Below are positions 30,237 through 40,072 of a DNA stretch of 64,000 nucleotides, piece after piece. The stretch lies in assembly GCF_900112285.1 (NCBI RefSeq), contig NZ_FOKZ01000002.1, forward strand, positions 186,001 through 250,000, given 5' to 3'. Both the position numbers and the translations under genes were made by a program. The notes beneath the pieces are model-generated. The model was not told the DNA's origin and searched no databases. It saw only the letters and a program-made list of their open reading frames with translations. Source of the stretch: Polaromonas sp. OV174 (lineage in GTDB: Bacteria; Pseudomonadota; Gammaproteobacteria; Burkholderiales; Burkholderiaceae_C). Each line of letters begins with the position of its first letter. Position 1 is the first letter of the stretch.

Positions 30237-30329
30237 GCCGGGGCCGCGGAACCGGCTCCGCCGGGCCGCAGGCGCAGCGGCCTCCTCGGGGGGCAGGGAG
30301 CTACACGCAGTGAGCGACCGTGGGGGCTC
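30237..30329 (-). repeat. dispersed GC-rich repeat, copy 4 (5' side of the deacetylase)
   Basis: On the plus strand it reads as the inverse of copy 1: GGGGCCGCGGAACCGGCTCC, GCCGCAGGCGCAGCGGCC, GGGGGGCAGGGAGCTACACG and GTGAGCGACCGTGGGGGCTC. It directly abuts the deacetylase start codon and ends near the next gene. Confidence 0.85.
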
Positions 30330-31335
30330 ACCTAGCCGCGTGGTCAAGCGTCCAAACGCCATGGGGACTCTTTCCAACATTGACCTGACGCACTACCTTG
30401 CGGCTAGCAACGTCGATGACGGTGAGTTTGCGAATCCAGCGCGAGGTCACCATGATTTGCTTGCCGTCACGGCTCACGTCCATGCAATCGGGGCCGCCCG
30501 GCGCCGGGTAGTTGTCCACCACTTCCAGGGTCTGCAGGTCAATCTTGCTGATGGTGTTGGCCACGCGGTTGCTGACCAGCACGTGGCGCTTGTCGCCGAA
30601 GGCGCGAAAGGCATGGGCGCCGGCCGCCGTCTTGATCACTTTGCTGCGCACCGGTGCCTTGCCGCTCACGTCGTAGACCTCAACCGCGTCGCCGCCCGTC
30701 AGGCCGACCAGCATGAACTTGTCGTCGGCCGTGCCAAACACATCGGCGGGAATCGAACCGGTGGGGGTGCGCCACTTGATGGCTTGGCTGACCAGGTCCA
30801 CCGCGATCAGCTCATTGCTGTCCTGCATGGTGGCGTAAATCGTGCTGCTTTTGCTGTCAATCCACAGGTGGCTGGGGGTTTTGCCGGTGGCCACGCGCTT
30901 GGCCAGCACCATGTCCTTGCCGTCCCAACGGTAGATGTCGATGTGATTGAGCCGGTTGGCGGCCGTCACAAACCATTTCATGTCGGGCGAAAAGCGCAGC
31001 TGGTAAGGGTCCAGAATGCCGCGCACGGTGCGCTGAACTTCGGCCGTCTTGGGGTCTATGAAGGTCAGCGAATCCGACAGCGCGTTGGCCACGATCACCG
31101 ATTTTTCGTCGGGCGTGAGATAGAGATGATGCGGCTGTTTGCCAGTGGCAATGCGCTTGGTCTCGGTCCAGGTGACGGGGTCGATCACGCTGACGCTGTC
31201 ATCGAGCGAATTAAGCACAAACACGGGCGCTGGCGCAGCAGCGGCGGACGAGGGAGTTTGCGCCAGCGTCGGCAAGCACAACAGGCCGGCCATGGCACAC
31301 AAACCAGCGGCTAGAAAACGGGCAGAAACATTCAC
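30328..31335 (-). CDS. periplasmic YVTN-type beta-propeller protein
   Basis: The 335-residue protein has a signal peptide (FLAAGLCAMAGLLCLPTLAQ) and repeated blades with the VIDP.T-x-x-x-x-I.TG pattern: SVSVIDPVTWTETKRIATGK, SLTFIDPKTAEVQRTV, VAVDLVSQ-like and TVIDVASRKVVRQVNVGKSP. These YncE/cytochrome-d1-like propellers bind ligands or redox partners in the periplasm; the exact role here is not known. It is followed closely by the deacetylase. Confidence 0.85.
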   Translation of the reverse strand: MNVSARFLAAGLCAMAGLLCLPTLAQTPSSAAAAPAPVFVLNSLDDSVSVIDPVTWTETKRIATGKQPHHLYLTPDEKSVIVANALSDSLTFIDPKTAEVQRTVRGILDPYQLRFSPDMKWFVTAANRLNHIDIYRWDGKDMVLAKRVATGKTPSHLWIDSKSSTIYATMQDSNELIAVDLVSQAIKWRTPTGSIPADVFGTADDKFMLVGLTGGDAVEVYDVSGKAPVRSKVIKTAAGAHAFRAFGDKRHVLVSNRVANTISKIDLQTLEVVDNYPAPGGPDCMDVSRDGKQIMVTSRWIRKLTVIDVASRKVVRQVNVGKSPHGVWTLDHAAR

Positions 31336-31462
31336 AAAACAGATCTTTCAAGAGGCGGTCCGCTAGTGTAGCGGGCGAGCAAGACAGAGCCACTCAAGGC
31401 GGCCGCCCGCTCCCATGCCGAGACCGCGCTGGCGACACCGCAGCACAGACTTCAAGCTCCTG

Positions 31463-31520
31463 TTTTTATAGCTTCATCCGCCCGTCCTACCTGGGCTAGA
31501 GGCCTATTTCCCTTAAATTT
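31463..31520 (+). repeat. dispersed repeat, AATAGCT family (intergenic)
   Basis: TTTTATAGCTTCATCCGCCC then CCTGGGCTAGAGGCCTATTT, the layout of the family with the GGGCTAGAGGCC core. It lies between the propeller gene and the molybdopterin-domain gene. Confidence 0.6.
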
Positions 31521-31546
31521 CAGCCCTCAAGCCAATGGCCAGCGGC

Positions 31547-32140
31547 TTAGCCTTCTTTGACTTCGATGTGGTAAGTCGCCCAGGGGCAGGCCTCAAAGCG
31601 GGCGGGCAAGGGTTTGGCCGCCATGTCGGGGAAGCGGTCGGCGTCGTAAACCGCCCAGAGCGGGCCCAGCCCGCCCAAGGCCATGGGTTGGCCGTCCAGG
31701 TGGGTGGCCACGATGAAGCGGTATTTGCGCACGTCGGCGGCCGACACCTGCGCCGCGTAGCCGTCCACGGCGCGCAGAAACAGCGTGGTCTTGTCGCCGG
31801 CCTTGACGCCGCAGGCCGCCATCACGTCCAGCAGCAAAGGCCCTTTGAGGCTGTGCGGCTTGCCGTCGTATTCCAAAGTCGGCCGGATGGTGACGGCCGG
31901 CAGCGCCGTGATCGCAGCGAAATCAAAGACCTGCGCCCGGTCAAAGCTGATTCTCTGCTTGGCCATCATCTGGTCAAGCGCCGGATCCAGCGCGCCGCGA
32001 TTACCGGCACCGATGCGCCCGCTGACCGTGAGCAAGGTGGGGCCGCGCGGCGCCTTGGCGGTGGGCTGGGCCAGCAGCAGCGATGGCGCGGCGGCAGCGC
32101 CCAGCGCGGCAGCACTGAGGAATTGGCGACGATGCTTCAT
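31547..32140 (-). CDS. molybdopterin-dependent oxidoreductase-like protein, Tat-exported
   Basis: The 197-residue protein starts with a twin-arginine signal (KHRRQFLSAAALGAAAAPSL) and contains the oxidoreductase molybdopterin-binding fold: DFAAITALPAVTIRPTLEYD, LKGPLLLDVMAACGVKAGDK and AVDGYAAQVSAADVRKY. At this length it is the small single-domain type, probably acting with a partner subunit. The cysteine that binds Mo in sulfite oxidases is not evident. Confidence 0.7.
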   Translation of the reverse strand: MKHRRQFLSAAALGAAAAPSLLLAQPTAKAPRGPTLLTVSGRIGAGNRGALDPALDQMMAKQRISFDRAQVFDFAAITALPAVTIRPTLEYDGKPHSLKGPLLLDVMAACGVKAGDKTTLFLRAVDGYAAQVSAADVRKYRFIVATHLDGQPMALGGLGPLWAVYDADRFPDMAAKPLPARFEACPWATYHIEVKEG

Positions 32141-32254
32141 GGTGACAAGCTCCTTCTTGTGGCTGGCCCTATAAGCCGGCTTTTAAAAAAGCCAGCATAA
32201 GCCTCCCAGAGGCCAAACGTATCGGGCCCGACCCGATACCGAAGCGCCCGCGGC

Positions 32255-32998
32255 CTATTTTTTCGCAGGCACGGCCGCGATGCGGAGCAGATCCTGCGCC
32301 GTCAGCCAGCGCCACTCGCCCGGTTTCAGGTCTGCCGGCAAGGCCAATGAGCCGATGCACGAACGGTGCAGCCCTTCAACCCGGTTGCCGACGGCGGCAA
32401 TCATGCGTTTGACCTGGTGGTACTTGCCCTCGGTCAGGGACAGGCTCAGCTGCAGCTCGCTGGTTTGTTCGCAGGCTGCGGCCCGCACCGGCTTGGGGTC
32501 ATCGTCCAGCACCACGCCAGCCAGCAACTTCTGGATCTGCTTGTCGTCCACCGCATGCTTGGCCGTCACCTCGTAGACCTTGGGCACATGGTGTTTGGGT
32601 GAACTCATGCGGTGAATGAACTTGCCGTCATCGGACAGCAACAGCAAACCGGTCGTGTCCTGATCCAGCCGCCCGACCGCCTGCACGCCCGCCGCCGCAC
32701 CGCCGCCGCGCTGGCGAATCGGCGAAGGTAACAAGGTGTAGATGCTGGGATAAGTACTGGGTTTTTGCGAGCACTCGTAGCCGGCGGGCTTGTGCAGCAT
32801 CAAATAAGCTTTTTCGTGGTAATCCCAGGCCACGCCCTGGACGCTGAAACGCAGCCCCTGCGCTTCAAATTCCATAGCAGGCTCCGCACACGGGACGCCG
32901 GCCACGGCCACAAAACCCTGTTGAATCAGGCCAGCACACACGCGCCGCGTGCCAAAGCCCTGGGAGTAAAGAATTTCTTGCAATTGCATGTTTGCCAT
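32255..32998 (-). CDS. rsuA: ribosomal small subunit pseudouridine synthase
   Basis: The 247-residue protein has an N-terminal S4-like domain (QEILYSQGFGTRRVCAGLIQ), the catalytic aspartate motif in GRLDQDTTGLLLLSDDG, KVYEVTAKH and LTEGKYHQVKRMIAAVGNRV, all typical of RsuA. It modifies U516 of 16S rRNA. The segment GGGAAAG before GRLDQD is a loop insertion. The protein lies alone on the minus strand. Confidence 0.92.
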   Translation of the reverse strand: MANMQLQEILYSQGFGTRRVCAGLIQQGFVAVAGVPCAEPAMEFEAQGLRFSVQGVAWDYHEKAYLMLHKPAGYECSQKPSTYPSIYTLLPSPIRQRGGGAAAGVQAVGRLDQDTTGLLLLSDDGKFIHRMSSPKHHVPKVYEVTAKHAVDDKQIQKLLAGVVLDDDPKPVRAAACEQTSELQLSLSLTEGKYHQVKRMIAAVGNRVEGLHRSCIGSLALPADLKPGEWRWLTAQDLLRIAAVPAKK

Positions 32999-33149
32999 AG
33001 GCCTATTGTCGCCGACGACTTTAGGCGCCTCAAAGCTCAGGCCCGGGCTGGTTCAGGGACGAAAAGCCGGGTTTCCGTGACTAAATACCATTGATTTGCA
33101 CCCCGGAGTTGTTACATTGTTTAACTGTTAACCGTGAAGGATCACTCTT

Positions 33150-33890
33150 ATGAACCGAACTTCAGGTTGGGCATTGATACTCTTATTGGTGCTGGCCAGC
33201 ATGATCGCAGGCGCCCTGCTTCGTTCATTGTGGGCGCAACGGGCCGCCAAACGGCTCAAACGCATTCCCAGACGCTGGCCACTCAATCCTCGCGCGCTGG
33301 CCAACACCGAAGAGATCAGGGTCTGGCGCTGGTTGCGCGAAGCTTTTTCCGAACACCACATCATGGTGAAGGTTCCGGTCATCCGTTTTACGCTGCCACG
33401 AGCCCAGGGCCAGGGTCTGCACTGGTACAAATTGCTCAACGGCGTGTACTGCACCTTGACGGTGTGCTCAAGCAACGGCCATGTCATCGGCTGCATCGAT
33501 GTTCCCGGCAACGGCCGCATCTCCAGGAGCAACCGGCAGCTCAAGCAGACCCTGCTGGCACAGTGTGGCATTGCCTACTGGGTGATTGAGTCCGACAATC
33601 TGCCCACACCCGCCGAGATTCGAGCCGAGTTCCTGGGCGACCAGGAACCCACAAAAAAGAATCAGGAACCGGACACGAACAGGGTTACCGCCGCTGCGCG
33701 CACCAAGCTGCGCGCCAGCCTTGATCGCCAGCGCCAAAGTCGCAACAGCGACCTGAGTCCACTCACAGCCAACACCAAGGCTAGTTCGAACAGTAGCGCC
33801 GACAGCGATTTCAGTTTCTTTGGCTCCAGCTTGAATCAGGAAAACTCCTTCCTGTCGCCACTGGACAGCCGCCAAGGTGAACTCCACTAA
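33150..33890 (+). CDS. DUF2726-domain membrane-anchored protein
   Basis: The 246-residue protein has an N-terminal membrane helix (WALILLLVLASMIAGALLRS, residues 6-25), then a DUF2726 domain (about 45-150: EEIRVWRWLREAFSEHHIMV, GVYCTLTVCSSNGHVIGCID, AQCGIAYWVIESDNLP) and a polar, low-complexity C-terminal tail. DUF2726 resembles restriction-endonuclease-like folds and is common in beta-proteobacteria, but its function is unknown. AAGGATC-type site precedes the ATG. Confidence 0.8.
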   Translation: MNRTSGWALILLLVLASMIAGALLRSLWAQRAAKRLKRIPRRWPLNPRALANTEEIRVWRWLREAFSEHHIMVKVPVIRFTLPRAQGQGLHWYKLLNGVYCTLTVCSSNGHVIGCIDVPGNGRISRSNRQLKQTLLAQCGIAYWVIESDNLPTPAEIRAEFLGDQEPTKKNQEPDTNRVTAAARTKLRASLDRQRQSRNSDLSPLTANTKASSNSSADSDFSFFGSSLNQENSFLSPLDSRQGELH

Positions 33891-34084
33891 AGAGCGGCTC
33901 ACCGAATCACCTTATTGGTGCTGCCGCTTGCAGTGACATCGCCGAACGCAAACACCAGTGCAGCGCCGGCGTGGCACTCGTCGCCAGCATCCAACCCCGT
34001 TGTCGGCACCCTCTGCCATTTTTGAAGACGATCATCGGCAAGACCCCGATGATGGCGCCCTGTCCTGCGGGCACTGAGCCCCGC

Positions 34085-34357
34085 TCAATTCTCGAGGTTC
34101 ACCCCGAGCTGCGCGAGCTTTGCAGCGTACGAATCCCTGCGTTTCACTGCCTTGGCTGCCGTATCGACTGCCGCCTGTATCGCCTTGGGGCCCTTTGCTG
34201 CAACAAGCTTGATCAGGCCCAACTTATGGGCAGCCTCTGCCTGCGCCCTCCTGTATGTGGCGATGAGCTCGGCGTGGGCGATGGGTTGATTCACAAGGAC
34301 TTCATTTTCAAAAGCACCATTTTCTATGCTTTTTACGGCCCCAGAGCCACTAGCCAT
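34085..34357 (-). CDS. small hypothetical protein beside the tmRNA insertion scar (90 aa)
   Basis: The 90-residue product MASGSGAVKSIENGAFENEV... is helical with a C-terminal stretch (IQAAVDTAAKAVKRRDSYAA). It has no recognised domain. It ends and starts in DNA between DUF2726 and the integrase remnant, in the zone where an element once sat at the tmRNA 3' end, so it may be cargo of that element. Support is limited to reading-frame quality. Confidence 0.4.
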   Translation of the reverse strand: MASGSGAVKSIENGAFENEVLVNQPIAHAELIATYRRAQAEAAHKLGLIKLVAAKGPKAIQAAVDTAAKAVKRRDSYAAKLAQLGVNLEN

Positions 34358-34541
34358 TTAAAGGTCTGCCGTATCAAGTTCGGCACACCTGCGCATCCAC
34401 ACTGCTGAACGCCGGGCGCAAGCCGTGCTACGTGGTCCAGCAGTTCGGGCAAAAAATGTGAAGATGGCTTTTCGTTCCTACGGGAAGTTCATCCGTGAGG
34501 ACTGGCAGAAGCCCCAGGCCAAATTGCGCATTCCGGGATAA
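34354..34541 (+). pseudogene. decayed tyrosine-recombinase (integrase) C-terminus
   Basis: Translated on the plus strand this piece reads KGLPYQVRHTCASTLLNAGR, then KPCYVVQQFGQK, and, after one base is added in the A-run at 34451-34456, NVKMAFRSYGKFIREDW. The RHT motif (catalytic Arg and His) and the AFRSYGKFI block (catalytic Tyr) are those of tyrosine integrases. Everything upstream of the RHT box is missing and the A-run causes a frameshift, so it is a dead fragment. It ends 97 bases before the 3' end of the tmRNA gene. Confidence 0.75.
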
Positions 34542-34587
34542 AAGTGATCAGTGCGAATTTAATGGCACGACAGAACGCTTTGGGGCA

Positions 34588-34629
34588 AAGAAAAACCGCC
34601 ACAGCCTGAGGTTTTCAGAGTGTGGCGGT
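34588..34629 (-). terminator. intrinsic terminator of the tmRNA gene
   Basis: ACCGCCACA (34595-34603) pairs with TGTGGCGGT (34621-34629). On the minus strand a T-run (34595-34591) follows. It sits between the tmRNA 3' end and the integrase remnant. Confidence 0.85.
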
Positions 34630-34637
34630 GTCTTGGA

Positions 34638-35024
34638 TGGTGGAGCTGGGGGGATTTGAACCCCCGTCCGCAAGCCTTTTTCGAGCAGATCTACATGTTT
34701 AGCGGTCTGATTTAAGTCTCGCCACCTGTATCGCGCAGTCGCACGCTATACAGGACGCCAGCACCCTATTTTCTCGCCCCGGGTTAAGGTACCCAGCCCG
34801 GAGCCAGCCGATAAAATTATCTTTACAGCCGGGAGCATTTAACTTGCGCTAAACACCCCTTGCCCAGCCCATCGGCCTGCTGTTGTAAAGCTCACTGGCA
34901 ATTAAGCAGCGAGTGCGAAACGTTCGTCGTTTGCAGTTAGTTTGTTTTAGTCAGTTTTACGAGCACACTAAGCTCGACATGCACCACACCGCGTCCGAAC
35001 CCACGTCGAAACCAATGCAGCCCC
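34638..35024 (-). ncRNA. ssrA: transfer-messenger RNA (tmRNA)
   Basis: The 5' end GGGGCTG (35024-35018) pairs with the 3' CAGCTCC acceptor strand, and the 3' end carries CCA (34640-34638). The T arm reads TTCAAAT between GGGG/CCCC stretches. The tag is encoded around 34902-34934: resume codon GCA, then AACGACGAACGTTTCGCACT and a TAA at 34904-34902, giving the peptide ANDERFALAA, the usual Comamonadaceae tag. It rescues stalled ribosomes and tags their products for proteolysis. Confidence 0.97.
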
Positions 35025-35036
35025 AAGCCTGATAGT

Positions 35037-35702
35037 TTAAGGCATTCCCAGCAGATTCAAGAGGGCGAAGGGTGCCGCAATCGTAAAATCGGCTTCCCAC
35101 CCTCCCGTATCAGCGGTAGCACCCAAATAACCATAAGCAGCCGCCACCGTGGGCATGCCTGCGGCGCGACCGGCCAGAATGTCGCGCTCATCATCCCCTA
35201 CATACACGCATCGACCAGGCAACACATCTAGCTGCCGAGCCGCCTCTAGCAAGGGGGCTGGGTGCGGCTTGGAGTGGGGGGTGGAGTCACCGCTGATAAT
35301 GGTCTGAGCCGTACTAAACAACGGCATAGCCTGGGTCAGCGGCACAGTAAAGCGCGCAGCCTTGTTTGTCACGACGCCCCACTTGAGTCCCGCCTGGTCA
35401 ATCTGGGCAATCAATTCCGCCACTCCAGCAAACACATAGGTGTTCACCGTCATGCGGGATTCGTAATTGGCAAAAAACTCCTCTTTGAGCGCAGCAAAAC
35501 GGGCATCATCCGGCGTCAGACCAAAGGCCACGGCAATCATGCCGCGGGCGCCAGCGCCAGCCATCGGACGGTATTTCGACAGATCCAGCGACGTCAGCCC
35601 CCGGTCGGTACGCATTTTGTCCGCCGCAGCACCCAAGTCGGGCGCACTGTCGATCAAAGTGCCATCAAGATCGAACAGTACGGCATCGATGTTTTTTAAC
35701 AT
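35037..35702 (-). CDS. gph: phosphoglycolate phosphatase
   Basis: The 221-residue HAD-family protein has motif I in AVLFDLDGTLIDSAPD, motif II around GVVTNKAARF, and motif IV in CVYVGDDERDILAGRAAGMP. HADs with this cap and context convert 2-phosphoglycolate to glycolate. It is followed by only 12 bases before the tmRNA gene on the same strand, and lies 34 bases after ubiG. Confidence 0.93.
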   Translation of the reverse strand: MLKNIDAVLFDLDGTLIDSAPDLGAAADKMRTDRGLTSLDLSKYRPMAGAGARGMIAVAFGLTPDDARFAALKEEFFANYESRMTVNTYVFAGVAELIAQIDQAGLKWGVVTNKAARFTVPLTQAMPLFSTAQTIISGDSTPHSKPHPAPLLEAARQLDVLPGRCVYVGDDERDILAGRAAGMPTVAAAYGYLGATADTGGWEADFTIAAPFALLNLLGMP

Positions 35703-35736
35703 ATCAGTGATGGAATCAGAATAAAAGGTGGGCGAC

Positions 35737-36444
35737 TCAGGTTTTCCGGGTCGCCAGCAGGTAGTTCACGCTGGTGTCGGCGCTAAGCCAATAGTGACGC
35801 ATCAACGGGTTGTATTCCATGCCCCGGGTATGCAACAAGTTCAACTCGGCTGCACGGCAATAGCGGGCCAGCTCACTGGGTTTGATCAGCTTGGCATATT
35901 CGTGGGTACCACGAGGCAACATGTTCAGAACGTATTCCGCGCCGACGATGGCAAACAAAAATGCCTTGGCATTGCGATTGATGGTGGAAAAAAACACCCA
36001 GCCACCCGGCTTGACCAGCGCGGCGCAGGCTTTGACGATTGATGATGGGTCGGGTACATGCTCCAGCATTTCCATGCAGGTGACAACATCAAAGCTGCCG
36101 GGTTGCTCTGCGGCCAGTGCCTCTGCACTGATTTCGCGGTACTGCACGCCCTCTGTCTGAGCTTCCAGTGCATGGAGTTGCGCCACTTTCAGGGCTTTGC
36201 TGGCGAGATCGATGCCCAGCACGGATGCTCCTTTGCGAGCCATGGAGTCAGCCAGAATGCCACCACCGCAACCAACATCAAGAACCTTCAGCCCCTTTAA
36301 CGAAACCAGACCATCTATCCAGTCCAAGCGAAGCGGGTTGATCTGGTGCAGGGGCCGGAACTCACTCTCGGTATCCCACCAACGATGGGCCAGGTCGGAG
36401 AATTTGGCTAGCTCGGCGGGATCGAAATTATCAGTTTTAGACAT
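35737..36444 (-). CDS. ubiG: ubiquinone biosynthesis O-methyltransferase
   Basis: The 235-residue SAM methyltransferase has [18 protein letters not shown] (motif I), [17 protein letters not shown] and [14 protein letters not shown], typical of UbiG. It methylates O-groups of ubiquinone precursors at two steps. It forms an apparent operon with gph (34 bases downstream). Upstream a strong terminator separates it from the OmpA-type gene. Confidence 0.96.
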   Translation of the reverse strand: MSKTDNFDPAELAKFSDLAHRWWDTESEFRPLHQINPLRLDWIDGLVSLKGLKVLDVGCGGGILADSMARKGASVLGIDLASKALKVAQLHALEAQTEGVQYREISAEALAAEQPGSFDVVTCMEMLEHVPDPSSIVKACAALVKPGGWVFFSTINRNAKAFLFAIVGAEYVLNMLPRGTHEYAKLIKPSELARYCRAAELNLLHTRGMEYNPLMRHYWLSADTSVNYLLATRKT

Positions 36445-36466
36445 GAAATGATTATCGTTGAGGCGT

Positions 36467-36495
36467 AAAAAAACCGCGCCATGGCGCGGTTTTTT
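36467..36495. terminator. bidirectional terminator between ompA-type gene and ubiG
   Basis: CCGCGCCATGGCGCGG (36474-36489) is a perfect palindrome flanked by A- and T-runs. It mainly serves the ompA-type gene on the minus strand, just before ubiG starts. Confidence 0.9.
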
Positions 36496-36511
36496 AAGTG
36501 ATCTTTAAAGA

Positions 36512-37150
36512 TTACTTGTTGGCGCGGGTACCAACCACTTCGATTTCCACGCGACGATTCTTCGCACGGCCTTCAGCGGTCTTGTTGTCGGCGACTGGCT
36601 GTTTCTCGCCTTTGCCTTCGGTATAAACGCGGTTTTTCTCAATGCCTTTGGACACCAGATAAGCCTTGACGGCTTCAGAGCGGCGAACCGACAGCTTCTG
36701 GTTGTACGCATCGCTGCCGACGGAGTCGGTGTGACCCACAGCAATGATTACTTCCAGATTGATGTCCTTGATCTTGCCGATCAGGTCATCCAGCTTAGCC
36801 TTGCCTTCTGGCTTGACAACAGACTTGTTGAAGTCAAAGAAAGCATCAGCAGCGTAGGTAACTTTGGTTGCAGCAGGAGGTGCCACTGGCGCAGGAGCGA
36901 CAACGACAGGTGCAGGTGCAGCGGCAGCAGGTGCAGCAGCAGGTGCAGCAGCAGGAACAATTGCGCCATCGCAACCTGGAGCTGCAGTAGCAGGCGTCCA
37001 GTTGGCATCACGCCAGCACAGCTCATTGCTACCATTTTTCCAGGTCAGCTCACCGTTGCCGTTTTTCCAGTTGTCGACAGTTTGTGCACCAGCGGCGGTA
37101 ACAAGCGCTGCGGAAGCAAACAACATTGCCACTTTGTTGAGTTTCTTCAT
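36512..37150 (-). CDS. ompA: OmpA-family outer membrane protein
   Basis: The 212-residue protein has a signal peptide (VAMLFASAALVTAAGAQTVD), a short repeat block (WKNGNGELTWKNGSNELCW), a long Ala/Pro/Val linker (residues about 65-95) and the OmpA peptidoglycan-binding domain (AADAFFDFNKSVVKPEGKAK, AVGHTDSVGSDAYNQKLSVR, GRAKNRRVEIEV). It lacks the eight-stranded barrel of E. coli OmpA and resembles the linker-type OmpA proteins of beta-proteobacteria. It anchors the outer membrane to the wall. Divergent from gyrA. Confidence 0.85.
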   Translation of the reverse strand: MKKLNKVAMLFASAALVTAAGAQTVDNWKNGNGELTWKNGSNELCWRDANWTPATAAPGCDGAIVPAAAPAAAPAAAAPAPVVVAPAPVAPPAATKVTYAADAFFDFNKSVVKPEGKAKLDDLIGKIKDINLEVIIAVGHTDSVGSDAYNQKLSVRRSEAVKAYLVSKGIEKNRVYTEGKGEKQPVADNKTAEGRAKNRRVEIEVVGTRANK

Positions 37151-37408
37151 GGTTCTCCTCTAGAGAAAAGCCGCAGACTTGCTGCGATTATTGATTTACA
37201 CGCCGTAAGTGACCATCACCCAAAGCGTTACATTCATTGTGCCACACGCGCCCCAAGCTTCAAGCAAGCGATAGGCTTCGTTAGTCAGAGTGACGAGATT
37301 CTTTAGGATTTGTTGCGGCCCAGCCACAACCCCCCCCTCTTTAAACTCAAGCCTTAAAATCATCAGTTTCCCTCAAGAATCCTTGAAAAAATCCCAACCA
37401 GGCATCGC

Positions 37409-40072
37409 ATGACCCAGTTCGCAAAAGAAACCCTGCCCATCAGTCTTGAAGAGGAAATGCGAAGAAGCTATCTCGACTACGCAATGAGCGTGATCGTCGG
37501 CCGCGCCTTGCCAGATGCCCGGGATGGCCTCAAGCCGGTGCATCGGCGCGTGCTGTTTGCGATGCATGAGCTGAATAACGACTGGAACCGGCCATACAAG
37601 AAATCCGCGCGTATTGTGGGCGACGTGATTGGTAAATACCATCCGCACGGCGACAGTGCGGTGTACGACACCATCGTGCGCATGGCGCAGGATTTCTCGA
37701 TGCGTCACATGCTGGTTGACGGTCAGGGCAATTTCGGTTCGGTCGATGGCGACAACGCCGCGGCCATGCGGTACACGGAAATCCGCCTCGCAAAAATCTC
37801 CCACGAGCTGCTGGCCGACCTTGACAAGGAAACCGTCGACTTTGGCCCCAATTACGACGGCAGCGAGCAGGAGCCGCTGGTCATGCCGACCCGCTTGCCC
37901 AACTTGCTGGTCAATGGCTCCAGCGGTATCGCCGTAGGCATGGCGACCAACATTCCGCCGCACAATATGAACGAGGCCGTAGAGGCTTGCCTGCATCTGC
38001 TGAAAAATCCTGAAGCTTCCATTGACGAGCTGATGGAAATCATCCCGGCACCGGACTTCCCCACCGGCGGCATTATTTATGGCATCAACGGTGTCAAGGA
38101 CGGCTACCGCACCGGCCGCGGCAAGGTGGTCATGCGGGCCAAATGCCATTTTGAAGACATCGACAAAGGCCAACGCCAGTCCATCATCGTTGACGAACTG
38201 CCTTACCAGGTCAACAAGAAGACGCTGCAGGAGCGCATGGCCGAGCTGGTGCACGAAAAGAAAATCGAAGGCATCAGCCACATTCAGGACGAAAGTGACA
38301 AGTCCGGCATGCGCCTGGTCATCGACCTGAAGCGTGGCGAAGTACCCGAGGTGGTGCTGAACAATCTGTACAAACAGACTCAGCTGCAAGACACCTTCGG
38401 CATCAACATGGTTGCCTTGATCAATGGACAACCCAAGCTGTGCAACCTGAAAGAGCTGATCCAGGTCTTTCTGTCGCACCGCCGGGAGGTGGTCACACGC
38501 CGCACTGTCTTCACGCTGCGCAAGGCACGTGAACGCGGCCACGTGCTGGAAGGCCTGGCCGTCGCCCTGGCCAACATCGACGACTTTATTGCCATCATCC
38601 GCAACGCGCCTACGCCGCCTGTAGCGAAAGCCGAACTGATGCTGCGCGCCTGGGACAGCAGCCTGGTGCGCGAAATGCTCACCCGTACCCGCACCGATGG
38701 AGGCGTGGTCAATGCCGACGACTACCGCCCCGATGGGCTCGAAAAAGCCTTTGGGATGGGCAGCGACGGCCTTTATCGCCTTTCAGAAACGCAAACTCAG
38801 GAAATTTTGCAGATGCGCCTGCAGCGTCTGACCGGCCTGGAGCAGGACAAGATCGTTGCCGAGTACAAAGAAGTCATGGCCGAAATTGATGACTTGCTGG
38901 ATATTCTGGCCAAGCCGGAACGGGTGTCCGCCATCATCGGCGAAGAGCTGTCGGCCATCAAGCTTGAGTTTGGTCAAACCAAACTGGGCGCGCGCCGCAG
39001 CCTGATTGAGCACAGCTCTTTTGACCTCAGCACAGAAGACCTGATCACGCCAACCGACATGGTGGTGACGCTCTCGCACACTGGCTACATCAAGAGCCAA
39101 CCGCTGTCTGAATACCGAGCCCAAAAGCGCGGCGGCCGCGGCAAACAGGCCACAGCCACCAAGGAAGACGATTGGGTCGACCAACTGTTTATCGCCAACA
39201 CGCACGATTACATCCTGTGCTTCTCCAACCGTGGCCGGCTTTACTGGCTCAAGGTCTGGGAGGTGCCTGCGGGCTCGCGCGGTTCGCGTGGCCGGCCTAT
39301 CGTCAACATGTTCCCCTTGCAAGAAGGTGAAAAAATCACGGTCGTGCTGGCTTTGACCGGCGAGACGCGCAGCTTTCCGGCCAATCGCTACATCTTTATG
39401 GCAACCAGCATGGGCACCGTCAAAAAGACGGCGCTGGATCAGTTCAACAACCCGCGCAAGGGCGGCATCATTGCCGTCGACCTGGACGATGGCGACTACC
39501 TGATTGGCGCGGCTCTAACCGATGGCCAGCATGACGTGATGCTGTTCTCGGATGGCGGTAAAGCGGTGCGCTTCGATGAAAACGATGTGCGCCCCCTGGG
39601 CCGGCAGGCACGCGGTGTGCGAGGCATGATGCTGGAAGAAGGTCAAGGCGTGATCGCCATGCTGGTGGCAGAGGACGAACAGCAAAGCGTGCTTACCGCC
39701 ACCCAGAATGGCTACGGCAAGCGCACCTCCATTACCGAATACACACGCCATGGCCGCGGCACCAAGGGCATGATCGCCATTCAGCAAAGTGAACGCAACG
39801 GCAAGGTAGTGGCTGCAACACTGGTTCACACCGACGATGAAATCATGCTCATCACCGACAAGGGCGTACTGGTTCGCACGCGGGTCAGTGAAATCCGCGA
39901 AATGGGCAGAGCCACTCAGGGCGTGACGCTTATTGGGCTTGACGAAGGCTCGCAGCTGAGCGGACTTCAACGCATCGTCGAGAACGATGCCACGCTGGAA
40001 GCAGATGACATAGCCAGTGACACCGACAACGACGCAGGCAAGAACGCCTCCAACCCGGAAACAAATTCATGA
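37409..40072 (+). CDS. gyrA: DNA gyrase subunit A
   Basis: The 887-residue protein starts [20 protein letters not shown] and has the catalytic tyrosine region in [20 protein letters not shown], the quinolone-resistance region [20 protein letters not shown], and the C-terminal beta-pinwheel with the GyrA-box (QAKRGGRGK-like). Together with GyrB it introduces negative supercoils. It is the first gene of the block that runs through serC; its stop overlaps the next ATG. Confidence 0.98.
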   Translation: MTQFAKETLPISLEEEMRRSYLDYAMSVIVGRALPDARDGLKPVHRRVLFAMHELNNDWNRPYKKSARIVGDVIGKYHPHGDSAVYDTIVRMAQDFSMRHMLVDGQGNFGSVDGDNAAAMRYTEIRLAKISHELLADLDKETVDFGPNYDGSEQEPLVMPTRLPNLLVNGSSGIAVGMATNIPPHNMNEAVEACLHLLKNPEASIDELMEIIPAPDFPTGGIIYGINGVKDGYRTGRGKVVMRAKCHFEDIDKGQRQSIIVDELPYQVNKKTLQERMAELVHEKKIEGISHIQDESDKSGMRLVIDLKRGEVPEVVLNNLYKQTQLQDTFGINMVALINGQPKLCNLKELIQVFLSHRREVVTRRTVFTLRKARERGHVLEGLAVALANIDDFIAIIRNAPTPPVAKAELMLRAWDSSLVREMLTRTRTDGGVVNADDYRPDGLEKAFGMGSDGLYRLSETQTQEILQMRLQRLTGLEQDKIVAEYKEVMAEIDDLLDILAKPERVSAIIGEELSAIKLEFGQTKLGARRSLIEHSSFDLSTEDLITPTDMVVTLSHTGYIKSQPLSEYRAQKRGGRGKQATATKEDDWVDQLFIANTHDYILCFSNRGRLYWLKVWEVPAGSRGSRGRPIVNMFPLQEGEKITVVLALTGETRSFPANRYIFMATSMGTVKKTALDQFNNPRKGGIIAVDLDDGDYLIGAALTDGQHDVMLFSDGGKAVRFDENDVRPLGRQARGVRGMMLEEGQGVIAMLVAEDEQQSVLTATQNGYGKRTSITEYTRHGRGTKGMIAIQQSERNGKVVAATLVHTDDEIMLITDKGVLVRTRVSEIREMGRATQGVTLIGLDEGSQLSGLQRIVENDATLEADDIASDTDNDAGKNASNPETNS

